Below are positions 6,001 to 12,247 of a stretch of 19,712 bases of DNA, piece by piece. The number at the start of each line of letters is the position of its first letter. Position 1 is the stretch's first letter. The notes beneath the pieces were generated by a model that had not been told where the DNA came from, searched no databases, and saw only the letters and a program-made list of their open reading frames with translations. A program made the position numbers and the translations under genes. Origin of the DNA: Clostridiales bacterium. GTDB lineage: Bacteria; Bacillota; Clostridia; Christensenellales; JAISNN01. The stretch covers positions 1 through 19,712 of the forward strand of contig JAITOQ010000206.1 in the NCBI GenBank assembly GCA_031289865.1, in the 5' to 3' direction.

Positions 6001-7540
6001 TATCAAATAACGACGCGCTGTTTTGATATCCGATGACGCCGCCCGCGTAAACACGCGTCTGAGGGTGGGTGCTGTCACTCGTACCGTTTATATTGATTGT
6101 AAAGGTGTCGACCTTGATGTTTTTCAGTTCCGCATAACCCGCGGCTCCGAACAAGCCGGCATAATCCCTATATGCGAGGGGTCTTGTCGGGTCAACCCAT
6201 GCGCTCGAAATATTCTGATTGATTTGGAAATTGCTTATCGTATAATTGTTTCCGTTAAACGACCCCCAAAACGCCGTTCCGCTATACACATCCGGATTCT
6301 CCGAGATTAGCGCAGAGCCTAAACCGATCGGTACCCACTCTCTGCCTCCGAGATCGATATTTGCGGCAAGCGCGAAATATATCTTTAGACCCGCTCTATT
6401 GCCGTACATTTCGCCCGAATTGACCTTGAGCGCCAAATTTGTGAGCTGATCCGCGTTTGATATGATATACGGACTTGCGGACGTACCCGTGCCGCCGCTA
6501 TAATAATCCCACTTAGCATACAGCGTTACGTTCGCGCCGTTGAGCTTGTCGGTCGCCCAATTCCACGCCGTCGTAAGCCCCGCTTCCTTGTACCAGCCCA
6601 AAAATACGAGCTTTGCGGTACCGCCGCCGAGGGATTCGGTCTTTGTAGGATCCGTAGGCTTTTTGTCCGTGAGGACGGTTTGATTCGGCAGACCGCTCAA
6701 AGTGGCGACCGCCGAACCGCCGTTGGCGTTAAATATCAAATCATAAGTAGGGAGCAGATACCACTTCGCATAAAGGGTCATATTTTGTACGACCTTGTCG
6801 GTTGCAAAGTCCCATGTTTGGGTAAGTGCGTTGTCCTTGTACCAGCCTTGAAATTCGTATCCGTACCACGTCGGATCGGTCGCGGGGCGCGTAAGCAATT
6901 CCCCTTGTACCGCATATGCGTCGGGATACGATCCCGTCGCGCCTTTTAGATTAAAGGTTATTTTGTAGGTAGGGACGTTCTCCCACTTTCCGTACAATTT
7001 GAGAACCGCCAAATTTACGCGATCCTTTGAAAAATCCCATTTTTGGGTCAAGCCCGCGTCCTTGTACCAACTTGTGACGCTTTGTGTCTCGTTTAGGACG
7101 TTTCCGGGAGCGGAAGCCAATCTATTCGTTTTTACCATGATGGTTTTGACGGCACCCGTACTCGCGGATATAGCTTTACCCTCCACATTAGTCGCGCCGT
7201 CCGCGATAAATTCGACCGTACATAAGTTGTTTGGCGGGGCAACCAACTTTGCGTACAGCTTTATAGAATCCGTCGCCTTGTCGGTCCCAAAATCCCATTT
7301 TGTTCCAAAGGTTACATCGTCGATGTACCAGCCTTTAAAAATCCCATTGTCGCTGACGGGGATTTCGGTCGGCTCCGTAATCTTGCCGTCGCTATTAAGC
7401 GAGACGGTCTTAAAGGTAGACCCGTCCACCACAAAAGTGGCGGTCTTACCCGCCGTTTCTCCGCAAGCGGATAAAACAAGTACCATAACCGTGATACACG
7501 CAAGTAGAATAAGTAATTTTTTTGTCGTCGTTTTCTTCAT
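3086..7540 (-). CDS. Large surface lipoprotein with InlB-type repeats and GLUG-like beta-helix modules
   Basis: 1484 residues from the ATG at 7538-7540, chosen because GGAGG stands just upstream and a lipoprotein signal follows at once. The signal is a basic start, a hydrophobic stretch and the lipobox LSAC with Cys26. Four Listeria-Bacteroides (InlB B-type) repeats follow at about 35-100, 108-187, 192-260 and 266-345, each ending in the pattern GWYK...WDF/WNW...LYAKW. The rest is a long Gly/Ala/Ser/Thr-rich repeat array resembling GLUG motifs (GGLVG, GGIAG, SYATG) and expected to form a right-handed beta-helix. Two module heads are seen, at about 347 (SASPYIISNADQL) and about 845 (GDPWVLSSAKEI). 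There is no LPXTG or C-terminal membrane segment, so the lipid is the only visible anchor. Likely role: adhesion or surface binding; the ligand is unknown. Confidence 0.85.
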   Translation of the reverse strand: MKKTTTKKLLILLACITVMVLVLSACGETAGKTATFVVDGSTFKTVSLNSDGKITEPTEIPVSDNGIFKGWYIDDVTFGTKWDFGTDKATDSIKLYAKLVAPPNNLCTVEFIADGATNVEGKAISASTGAVKTIMVKTNRLASAPGNVLNETQSVTSWYKDAGLTQKWDFSKDRVNLAVLKLYGKWENVPTYKITFNLKGATGSYPDAYAVQGELLTRPATDPTWYGYEFQGWYKDNALTQTWDFATDKVVQNMTLYAKWYLLPTYDLIFNANGGSAVATLSGLPNQTVLTDKKPTDPTKTESLGGGTAKLVFLGWYKEAGLTTAWNWATDKLNGANVTLYAKWDYYSGGTGTSASPYIISNADQLTNLALKVNSGEMYGNRAGLKIYFALAANIDLGGREWVPIGLGSALISENPDVYSGTAFWGSFNGNNYTISNFQINQNISSAWVDPTRPLAYRDYAGLFGAAGYAELKNIKVDTFTININGTSDSTHPQTRVYAGGVIGYQNSASLFDNNSATNGTITVTITSIEQSEVFIGLVAGALISGPIRSGVASGSITANVTHGGPLEECIGLFFGLGYDNSAISGITASGTVNSTTVRQGTAEAYVNVGGLVGCIEESQSNFLITGNIVSSATLTVNMGGTALKGQAQVGGLIGSAYQTGTISSNQVNNVEITANVVASTSTAESRSNAAGTSTLGIARYYATLAIGGIVGLSDKGDITNNIVSGVITGTVSATGQLTAYAGGIAGSSVGRILNNETSASVNLTANIQLANGAQNIAAAGAIAGAAYAGILSTKVTGSDAVLAGERGANNVKTTGYSTSDTDTEYRGVEIIEAYGVNVAFTQGQGISGDPWVLSSAKEIKYLSETSRLNYIYSKYNGNNAPEYIALNVDINYQGEEITPIGSSNAGFFGAFDGRNHTLSNYTITNDWLTDPDNGDKKAHMGFIAAGGFGGTKNLTVTGFVITVTGTFSENTRIYVGGVVGNNDGVLENIAATNGSIVINITKTGTSGNVEAYVGLVAGGDVAYTDSTILAWGNIDITVNSVNGVSAADGEAIEIYAGLMSGYAGRKIITNAIAGSTLQPSTLTVNTTVAAATGYALVHAGGLIGLAHNLSSINNCSVNNVTINNTINASRVQAASGGLVGDLIYGAGQTGTIENSYATNVNVNAVITASVRETAAAWVTLPCESYYEANGAIYSAAAGGLIGHAGGGTITGSYATGTVSVNAKASLRLLAHAGGLIGKSFSTISKSYSTATVTVIAEETGNGTVDSSLISAGGLVGISTDGGSIATSYATGAVSVDFKGSSKVSMGNAAGIAGFSFGTIISNCYSTSNVTARGESTVSGRGFVGGGGITGLAWTGKVENSYSLGNITVTDVANNMSRTAAGGICADIYGAMEVKNSFAAGALNATNIDSVGGAVGADYGDHGEVGARGITGCYYVNGGAGVGGSATTVTNLNNSSFYTTLGWSTSVWDFSGINIGSKIGPILK

Positions 7541-7552
7541 TGATATTCCTCC

Positions 7553-7600
7553 ATGGAAACTTCCATACTTTATTTTATCATAATTGAAGACGATTGTAAA
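7553..7600 (-). promoter_or_regulatory. Promoter and leader palindrome of the surface lipoprotein gene
   Basis: On the minus strand TTTACA (7600-7595), a 17-bp spacer and TAAAAT (7577-7572). Between the -10 box and the ribosome binding site lies an inverted repeat ATGGAA/TTCCAT with a 2-bp centre (plus strand 7553-7566). It overlaps the expected start of transcription and could be an operator. Confidence 0.6.
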
Positions 7601-7723
7601 TACTCTTTTAAAAAAAAGTTTAAATTTTTTTAAGTTTTTTTCACTTTTTCCCTTAATTTTCAAGCTTTTGCAAAGAAATCCAAATGTTTTGCAAAAAAAT
7701 CTCAAGGTTTTTTAAAAAAGATA

Positions 7724-7751
7724 TTGACATTTCGGTCAATTCTGTTATAAT
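7724..7751 (+). promoter_or_regulatory. Promoter of the Tyr/Gln-rich membrane protein gene
   Basis: TTGACA (7724-7729), a 16-bp spacer and TATAAT (7746-7751). The -35 box is half of an inverted repeat ATTGAC/GTCAAT (7723-7728 with 7735-7740), a possible repressor site. The predicted leader is about 145 bases long and contains the interspersed repeat at 7766-7887. Together with the divergent lipoprotein promoter this accounts for the gene-free stretch 7541-7904. Confidence 0.7.
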
Positions 7752-7765
7752 TAGTACGGAATACA

Positions 7766-7887
7766 AATTGAAAATGGAAAATTGTAAGTTGAAAGTTAAG
7801 GAGTCGCTTTGCTCCGATAAAAAAGTCGGTGTCATTCTGCATTAAAAAATCCTCGCTTTTCAACTTTCAACTCTCAACTCTCAACTT
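7766..7887. repeat. Interspersed repeat copy with inverted ends, in the 5' leader
   Basis: The left end is purine-rich (AATTGAAAATGGAAAATTG, then GTTGAAAGTTAAGGA). The right end is the complementary type (TCCTCGCTTTTCAACTTTC, then CAACTCTCAACTCTCAACTT). The two can fold on each other imperfectly. The interior has a partial GTGTCATTCTG block (7829-7839). It ends 17 bases before the next start codon, so it forms most of the mRNA leader. Confidence 0.7.
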
Positions 7888-7904
7888 AAAAAGAGGAGTT
7901 CGCC

Positions 7905-8918
7905 ATGCAAAATCAAGTGGTAAAAGCCCGTTTCGGTACGGGGTTAGGTCCGCTAAGCGGTCAAAAATGCGCCGTAACCTTGCCGCCTCAGTCAAGCTAT
8001 CGGTATCAATACCCCGCGGCGTATCCCGTACGGCCGTACGCTTCGCCGTACTTTCCGTTCGGCTATCCCGTCCAAGGCAACTATCAATTAAATAGCGGCT
8101 ACCATTATCAACCGAACGAAACGGTTATTCTTCCGCACGCGCAATATTACCTGTCTCAAGGCTCGGTCTACGACCCGCGGCTCCCGATGGTCACCGAATC
8201 CGCGCCCGCGTTTCCGTCCTATCCCGTTTCTTCCGACGAGTTTCGCCGTGCCGGCAACCGTCCTTTGCGGAAATCCGTTCCCGCGCCTTATTCGGCTAAT
8301 TCTCAATACGGTCAATCACAGTATGCGGCTCAACCGCAATACTCTCAATCACCTTACGGAGCGGCTCCCCAATACGGAAACCAATCTCCGTACGCTCAAT
8401 CTCCGTATGCGGCACAATCGCAATACGCTCAACCTCAATATGCTCAATCACCGTACGGAAACCAACCGCAATACGCTCAACCTCAACAATACGCTCAACC
8501 GTATGCGGCGGGTCAATCTCAATACGATAATTCTTCGCGCCCTATGACCGCGAGAGAGAAAAAAGCCGTAATCGCTATTCAAAAAGCCGAAGCCGAAAGA
8601 GCGGCGGGAAAGGGCGGCAAGGTCGGAAAAATCCTCCTCGCTGTGTTTACGGTTTTGTTTTTTGCGGCGGTCGCCGCCCTACTTTACCTCGCGGACATTT
8701 TGCCGTTCGGCTATGCGGTAGCGGGAGCGGGACTCTTTATCGTCCTCCTCTCCTACACCGACCGCAGCAAACCGCTTCGCCTCCTCGCATGGGTTCTCGC
8801 CGCCGCGCTTTGCGCAATAGCGTTCACCGCCGCACGTCAAGACCCCAACTTACCCGTCCTCGACAGCCTAAAAGCCGTTTGGGAAACAATCGCGGAGTTT
8901 TTCAGAGAAATCTTTTAG
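7905..8918 (+). CDS. Membrane protein with Tyr/Gln/Pro/Ala-rich low-complexity N-terminal region
   Basis: 337 residues, ATG at 7905 after GAGGAG. Residues 1-130 are Tyr/Pro-rich. Residues about 130-210 are a degenerate repeat of the type SQYAQPQYAQSPYG. A basic, helical linker follows (REKKAVIAIQKAEAERAAGKGGK, about 217-239). The C-terminus has three hydrophobic segments (about 243-263, 268-287 and 294-316) and a short amphipathic tail. There is no signal peptide, so the repetitive part is probably cytoplasmic. Such Tyr/Gln-rich tracts resemble disordered or condensate-forming regions, but this is analogy only; I recognise no named family. The repeats are imperfect at the DNA level, so they are old enough to have diverged. 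It may share a transcript with the small antitoxin downstream, though a terminator-like hairpin lies between. Confidence 0.8.
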   Translation: MQNQVVKARFGTGLGPLSGQKCAVTLPPQSSYRYQYPAAYPVRPYASPYFPFGYPVQGNYQLNSGYHYQPNETVILPHAQYYLSQGSVYDPRLPMVTESAPAFPSYPVSSDEFRRAGNRPLRKSVPAPYSANSQYGQSQYAAQPQYSQSPYGAAPQYGNQSPYAQSPYAAQSQYAQPQYAQSPYGNQPQYAQPQQYAQPYAAGQSQYDNSSRPMTAREKKAVIAIQKAEAERAAGKGGKVGKILLAVFTVLFFAAVAALLYLADILPFGYAVAGAGLFIVLLSYTDRSKPLRLLAWVLAAALCAIAFTAARQDPNLPVLDSLKAVWETIAEFFREIF

Positions 8919-8944
8919 CAGCGTGACGCTGCACCCAAATTCGC

Positions 8945-8994
8945 AACGGGCATAGAGCGAAGATTATCCGCGGCAGCCCGTTCGCCGATTTTTT
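8945..8994 (+). terminator. Probable terminator after the Tyr/Gln-rich membrane protein
   Basis: AACGGGC (8945-8951) pairs with GCCCGTT (8976-8982), followed by CGCCGA and six T (8989-8994). The 24-base loop is large for a terminator. A second compact hairpin GCAGC/GCTGC (8918-8932) sits on the stop codon but has no T run. Confidence 0.5.
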
Positions 8995-9034
8995 AATGTG
9001 AAATCGTTAATACTATATACAAGGAGGAATCGCC

Positions 9035-9259
9035 GTGAACGAATCAAATGCAAAGAAACTCGAAACCATTTATGTCAAGATTGACGCCGACGTGAAAGAG
9101 CGAGCCGAATATGTCTTTGAAGAAATGGGGATTACCTCGACGGACGCAATCAATATATTTTTTAGACAAGTGATAAACACAAGCAGCATTCCATTTAAAA
9201 TCAAGGTGTCAAAACCCAAAAGAATCCCTATAAGCGAGGATTACGACAACTATATTTAA
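9035..9259 (+). CDS. Solitary RelB/DinJ-family antitoxin-like protein
   Basis: 74 residues with a GTG start at 9035, supported by AAGGAGG seven bases upstream. The ribbon-helix-helix signature of RelB/DinJ is clear: ETIYVKIDADVKERAEYVF followed by MGITSTDAINIFFRQVINTSSIPFKIKV. It matches the plan of the antitoxin at 2644-2928, but the C-terminal toxin-binding half is much shorter and ends in SEDYDNYI. No toxin follows: a strong terminator begins four bases after the stop. It may be a degraded remnant of a toxin-antitoxin pair, a stand-alone regulator, or an anti-addiction antitoxin acting on a toxin elsewhere. Confidence 0.85.
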   Translation: MNESNAKKLETIYVKIDADVKERAEYVFEEMGITSTDAINIFFRQVINTSSIPFKIKVSKPKRIPISEDYDNYI

Positions 9260-9262
9260 ACC

Positions 9263-9297
9263 AAAATCCTCCGATCGTTTTGATCGGAGGATTTTTT
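9263..9297 (+). terminator. Strong intrinsic terminator
   Basis: A perfect 14-bp stem AAAATCCTCCGATC/GATCGGAGGATTTT (9263-9276 with 9282-9295) has a five-base loop and T at 9292-9297. It ends the small antitoxin gene. Because the stem starts with four A, it may also help stop the convergent cysS transcript on the other strand. Confidence 0.93.
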
Positions 9298-9302
9298 ACT
9301 CC

Positions 9303-9339
9303 TTAATTTTCAACTTTCAACTTTCAATTCTCAACTTTT
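9303..9339. repeat. Interspersed repeat copy at the cysS stop codon
   Basis: The block TTAATTTTCAACTTTCAAC continues as TTTCAATTCTCAACTTTTA and matches the other pyrimidine-strand copies near 7860, 10790, 11730 and 17950. The cysS stop (9324-9326) lies inside it, so its last four residues (KVEN) are repeat-encoded. Confidence 0.75.
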
Positions 9340-10724
9340 AAAATCGAATACCCTTCCTTAGTATCCGCAACCCTATACCCTTTCTCCTCGATCCTCTTTC
9401 TCACCTCGTCCGCTTTTGCGTAGTCCTTCGCGGCTTTCGCGGCTTTGCGCTCTTCCGCAAGCGCGGTGATTTCCGTAGGTACGGGCGGCGCTTCCGTCGC
9501 GGCGTCCTCTTGTATCTCTTCGTCCAACTTCAATCCGAAAATCCTATCCGTATCGAGGATTACGCGATAGATTTCCGCGCTTTTCTTTTCCTTAATCAAT
9601 TTAAAGAGAACGCCTAAGGCAAGCGGTATATTGAGGTCGTCGTTGATTGCCTTTTCAAACTCGCGTTTGTATTCGGTCAAAACCTCACTATCTATCTTTT
9701 CCGTGCCGTTTTTGTGTTCCGCGACGGCTTTTTTGAGGCGAACAAGCGCGGTTTTTGCGCCGTCCATGCCCTCAAACGTAAAATTGAGTTTTTTACGGTA
9801 GTGCGCGTTCAAACAAAAAAAGCGGTAATCGAGGGCGGTATAGCCGCGTTGTTCGAGGTCGGAGACGGTGTAGTTGTTTTTTAAACTCTTGCTCATCTTG
9901 CCGTTATCGACCAACAAAAATTCCGAATGAATCCAATAATTTACACTTTTTTCGCCCGTCATGGCTTCGTTTTGGGCGATTTCGTTCTCGTGGTGGATAG
10001 GGACGTGATCCACGCCGCCCGTGTGAATGTCAAAGTGCCGTCCCAAGTACTTGATACTCATAGCGGAGCATTCTATATGCCAACCGGGATAGCCCATGCC
10101 CCACGGGCTGTCCCACTGCATAATATGTTCCTTTTCGGCTTTTTTCCACAGCGCAAAGTCGTACGGACCGTGCTTTTCCGAATTGACCTCGACACGCGAA
10201 CCCGCGATTTGTTCGTCGAGGTTGACTCCGCTCAATTTTCCGTAGCCGCTAAATTTTGCGATGTCAAAGTAGATCCCGTCGCTTATCTCGTACGCGTACC
10301 CCTTTTTTTCCAGCTCCTTGACATACTCGATCATATCGGCGATATGGTCTGTCGCTTTGACAAGGCGTTCGGGCATGTCGATATTCAGCTTCTCGATATC
10401 CGTCAAAAACGCTTTCGTATAAAATTCCGCGATCTCGTACGGCGATTTATTCTGTTCTCTCGCACTCTTTTGCATCTTGTCTTCGCCCGTGTCGCCGTCG
10501 GACAAAAGATGACCGACGTCCGTGATATTCATGATACCGTTTATCTTGAATCCGTCGTATTTTAAAACGCGGCGCAGCAAGTCCGTGAACACATATGTGC
10601 GAAAATTACCGATGTGAGCGTAGCTGTACACCGTCGGGCCGCAAGAATACATGCGTACCCCCTCGCCGTCAATCGGTACAAACTCTTCCTTTCGCCGCGT
10701 CAGCGTGTTGTAAATTTTTAACAT
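9324..10724 (-). CDS. cysS: Cysteinyl-tRNA synthetase
   Basis: Class I synthetase that charges tRNA-Cys with cysteine in the cytoplasm. 466 residues, full family length. Signatures seen: HIGN (37-40) as the HIGH motif; KMSKS (276-280); and zinc ligands by position, Cys28 (YSCGPTVY), Cys219 (GWHIECSAMS), His244 and Glu248 (HHENEIAQ). The Cys219 to His244 spacing of 25 equals that of the E. coli enzyme (C209 to H234). The C-terminal helical anticodon-binding region includes a Glu/Ala/Lys-rich stretch (about 408-445). The ATG at 10722-10724 has AAAGGAG upstream. It follows cysE on the same strand after 95 bases and is probably co-transcribed with it from 11762-11790. The last residues and the stop come from a repeat copy. 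Confidence 0.98.
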   Translation of the reverse strand: MLKIYNTLTRRKEEFVPIDGEGVRMYSCGPTVYSYAHIGNFRTYVFTDLLRRVLKYDGFKINGIMNITDVGHLLSDGDTGEDKMQKSAREQNKSPYEIAEFYTKAFLTDIEKLNIDMPERLVKATDHIADMIEYVKELEKKGYAYEISDGIYFDIAKFSGYGKLSGVNLDEQIAGSRVEVNSEKHGPYDFALWKKAEKEHIMQWDSPWGMGYPGWHIECSAMSIKYLGRHFDIHTGGVDHVPIHHENEIAQNEAMTGEKSVNYWIHSEFLLVDNGKMSKSLKNNYTVSDLEQRGYTALDYRFFCLNAHYRKKLNFTFEGMDGAKTALVRLKKAVAEHKNGTEKIDSEVLTEYKREFEKAINDDLNIPLALGVLFKLIKEKKSAEIYRVILDTDRIFGLKLDEEIQEDAATEAPPVPTEITALAEERKAAKAAKDYAKADEVRKRIEEKGYRVADTKEGYSILKVEN

Positions 10725-10780
10725 AAAATGCTCCTTTTATTTATTTGTTCTGTCTCGACTTTAGTATCGTTTCTTTTTTT

Positions 10781-10824
10781 ATCCTTGCTTTTCAACTTTC
10801 AACTCTCAACTTTCAATTTTCAAA
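10781..10824. repeat. Interspersed repeat copy between cysE and cysS
   Basis: The block ATCCTTGCTTTTCAACTTTC continues as AACTCTCAACTTTCAATTTTC and matches the family. The stop codon of cysE (10820-10822) lies inside it. There is no clear terminator in the gap, so read-through into cysS is expected. Confidence 0.75.
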
Positions 10825-11512
10825 TGCCATCGCCCCAAAATTCCACCACACTATCGTCACTCATACTAATAGAAAACTTACACGACTCTATTCCAAGATC
10901 CTTCTCGATTTTTTCAAGCCTTGCGGCTATCCGCACAAACTCCTCTATAACGGGATCGGGCAGCCCGACCTGATCCAACAGAGCCGAAACCCGCGAGCCG
11001 TTTCGCCTAACAATCCTCCCCGGAACGCCCACGACCGTCGAATACGGCGGCACGTTTTTTAAAACCACGCTGTTCGCGCCGATTTTGCTCCCCCGACCGA
11101 TGACTATCGGACCTAAAACCTTTGAACCCGAACTTATCATGACGTCGCTCTCTACCGTCGGGTGACGCTTGCCCGTGTCCTTTCCCGTCCCGCCCAAGGT
11201 CACGCCTTGATAGATGACCACGTTATCCCCGACCTCCGCGGTTTCGCCGATGACCACACCCGTGCCGTGGTCGATAAAAATCCCCTTGCCGAGCGTCGCG
11301 CCGGGGTGAATCTCGATCCCCGTACTTTTTCGCGCCCCCTGACTGATCATACGCGCCAAAAGTTTCAATTTGTGCCTATGAAAAAAATGCGCGATCCTAT
11401 ACTCCACCAAAGCTTTAAATCCCGTATATGTCAAAACGACCTCAAGCTTATTCCTCGCCGCGGGATCGTTCACCATAACCGCATTTAAGTCGGCTTTTAT
11501 ATTTTTAAACAT
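10820..11512 (-). CDS. cysE: Serine O-acetyltransferase
   Basis: Transfers acetyl from acetyl-CoA to serine, giving O-acetylserine, the precursor of cysteine. 230 residues. The N-terminal helical part (1-60) is shorter than in E. coli, as in Gram-positive enzymes. The left-handed beta-helix (about 62-170) shows IEIHPGATLGKGIFIDHGTG with catalytic His82, then VVIGETAEVGDNV, the QGVTLGGTGKDTGKRHPT cofactor-binding loop, and SVVLKNVPPYSTVVGVPGRIV. The acidic partner of the catalytic His is Glu67 here (Asp in E. coli). The C-terminal tail of about 50 residues is longer than usual. The ATG at 11510-11512 follows AGAGGT. It is the first gene of the cysE-cysS unit, which couples cysteine synthesis to tRNA charging. 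No T-box leader is present upstream. Confidence 0.96.
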   Translation of the reverse strand: MFKNIKADLNAVMVNDPAARNKLEVVLTYTGFKALVEYRIAHFFHRHKLKLLARMISQGARKSTGIEIHPGATLGKGIFIDHGTGVVIGETAEVGDNVVIYQGVTLGGTGKDTGKRHPTVESDVMISSGSKVLGPIVIGRGSKIGANSVVLKNVPPYSTVVGVPGRIVRRNGSRVSALLDQVGLPDPVIEEFVRIAARLEKIEKDLGIESCKFSISMSDDSVVEFWGDGI

Positions 11513-11531
11513 ACTTACCTCTATTTTTAAT

Positions 11532-11756
11532 GCAGAATGCTTGCTTTAGTGCAGAATGCAGAATGCAGAATGCAGAATGCAAAATGCAAAATTGCGGATT
11601 TTAAAGTAGGTGTCTGTGCGGTTAAAAAGTAGGTGTCCGTGTCGGTTAAAAAGTATGTGTCATTCTGAGCATAGCGAAGAATCTCAAACGATTTCTCCGA
11701 ATCACCTCTAATTATCCTTACTTTTCAACTTTCAACTCTCAACTTTCAATTTTCCA
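11532..11756. repeat. Composite repeat cluster upstream of cysE
   Basis: From left to right: a GCAGAAT 7-mer, then six tandem 7-mers (11551-11592, the last two GCAAAAT); a tandem of about 24 bp beginning GTAGGTGTC (11606-11628 and 11629-11652); a GTGTCATTCTGAG...GAAGAATCT block (11657-11690); and a TTTTCAACTTTCAACTCTC block ending about 11755. All of this lies in the untranslated leader of cysE. It occupies nearly all of the gene-free stretch 11513-11940 apart from the divergent promoters. Confidence 0.8.
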
Positions 11757-11761
11757 TTGAC

Positions 11762-11790
11762 ATTATATACATTCGCATATAAATTGTCAA
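11762..11790 (-). promoter_or_regulatory. cysE: Promoter of the cysE-cysS operon
   Basis: On the minus strand a consensus TTGACA (11790-11785), a 17-bp spacer and TATAAT (11767-11762). The region is nearly symmetric: TTGACA also occurs on the plus strand at 11757-11762 with TATAAA at 11778-11783 (15-bp spacer). A symmetric operator or overlapping divergent promoters are therefore possible. The cysE leader is about 240 bases and made of repeats. Confidence 0.82.
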
Positions 11791-11835
11791 GCGGAAATAG
11801 CTTTTTTATCTCTTTGTCTTTTTTTCCGAAAAGCC

Positions 11836-11864
11836 TTGACTTTTTTCCTAAATCGTCGTATAAT
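11836..11864 (+). promoter_or_regulatory. Promoter of the HTH regulator gene
   Basis: TTGACT (11836-11841), a 17-bp spacer and a perfect TATAAT (11859-11864). Transcription starting near 11871 gives a leader of about 70 bases to the ATG at 11941. The leader has an AAGAAG/CTTCTT hairpin (11909-11914 with 11922-11927) just ahead of the ribosome binding site. A start codon upstream of 11871 would not be transcribed, which fixes the gene start. Confidence 0.8.
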
Positions 11865-11940
11865 TACAGAAAACTGTAGTACATCACTTGAAAATCAAAA
11901 AAATACACAAGAAGATTGTGACTTCTTAAGAGAGGAACTC

Positions 11941-12174
11941 ATGACAATAGAACGCGCTGTGGCAAGACGGATTTTGGAGATATGTTTAGACAAGCACTTG
12001 AGCGTTTCCGCGCTCGCGCACGCCTCAAACGTCAACCCCTCGACTATTTACGAATTTTTAGCCGGACGCACAAAATGCCCGACGGTCACGGTTATAAAAA
12101 TGCTCTGCGACGGCGTAAAAATGCCGATAAGCGATTTTTTTGAAAAAGAATATTTTTATGACAACGCGGAATAA
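11941..12174 (+). CDS. Small HTH (XRE/Cro-like) transcriptional regulator
   Basis: 77 residues from the ATG at 11941, preceded by AGAGGA. Nearly the whole protein is one helix-turn-helix domain: helix 1 RAVARRILEICLDK, then LSVSALAHASNVNPSTIYEFLAGRTKCP (scaffold and recognition helices, about 20-47), then TVTVIKMLCDGVKMPISDFF. The form is that of Cro/C1-type single-domain proteins. It lies 73 bases before the methyltransferase-like gene. Single-domain HTH proteins ahead of restriction-modification genes are often controller (C) proteins, so that role is plausible here but not shown. Its GC content is higher than that of the two genes after it, so it may equally belong to the resident chromosome. 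Confidence 0.85.
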   Translation: MTIERAVARRILEICLDKHLSVSALAHASNVNPSTIYEFLAGRTKCPTVTVIKMLCDGVKMPISDFFEKEYFYDNAE

Positions 12175-12185
12175 AAATAATAATG

Positions 12186-12215
12186 TTGTTTCGCTTTCAT
12201 TTTTTTGTTTAATAT
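12186..12215 (+). promoter_or_regulatory. Possible promoter of the restriction-modification-like operon
   Basis: TTGTTT (12186-12191), an 18-bp spacer and TAATAT (12210-12215), with an alternative TAAAAT just after. It is weak and lies in very AT-rich sequence where such matches arise easily. The next gene has AAAGGA before its ATG. Confidence 0.35.
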
Positions 12216-12247
12216 GTTAAAATTAAAAAACACAAAGGATCAAGACA

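Noticed and set aside
3275..7583. Many long plus-strand open frames opposite the large lipoprotein gene
   Set aside because: They are antisense shadows of a repetitive, biased-codon gene. They lack ribosome binding sites, their translations are Arg-rich and without domains, and the minus-strand protein has a clear signal peptide and repeats.
8248..8547. Alternative-frame ORF rich in Asn/Leu/Thr within the Tyr/Gln-rich gene
   Set aside because: It is a frame-shifted reading of the same repetitive DNA, with no start context of its own. The frame at 7905-8918 has a strong ribosome binding site and membrane segments.
9927..10565. 212-codon plus-strand ORF opposite cysS
   Set aside because: It is antisense to an essential, fully conserved gene, with no domain features and no ribosome binding site.
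11836..11940. N-terminal extension of the HTH regulator starting at 11836
   Set aside because: The start would lie within the -35 and -10 boxes of the promoter at 11836-11864. The ATG at 11941 has AGAGGA upstream and begins the HTH domain directly.
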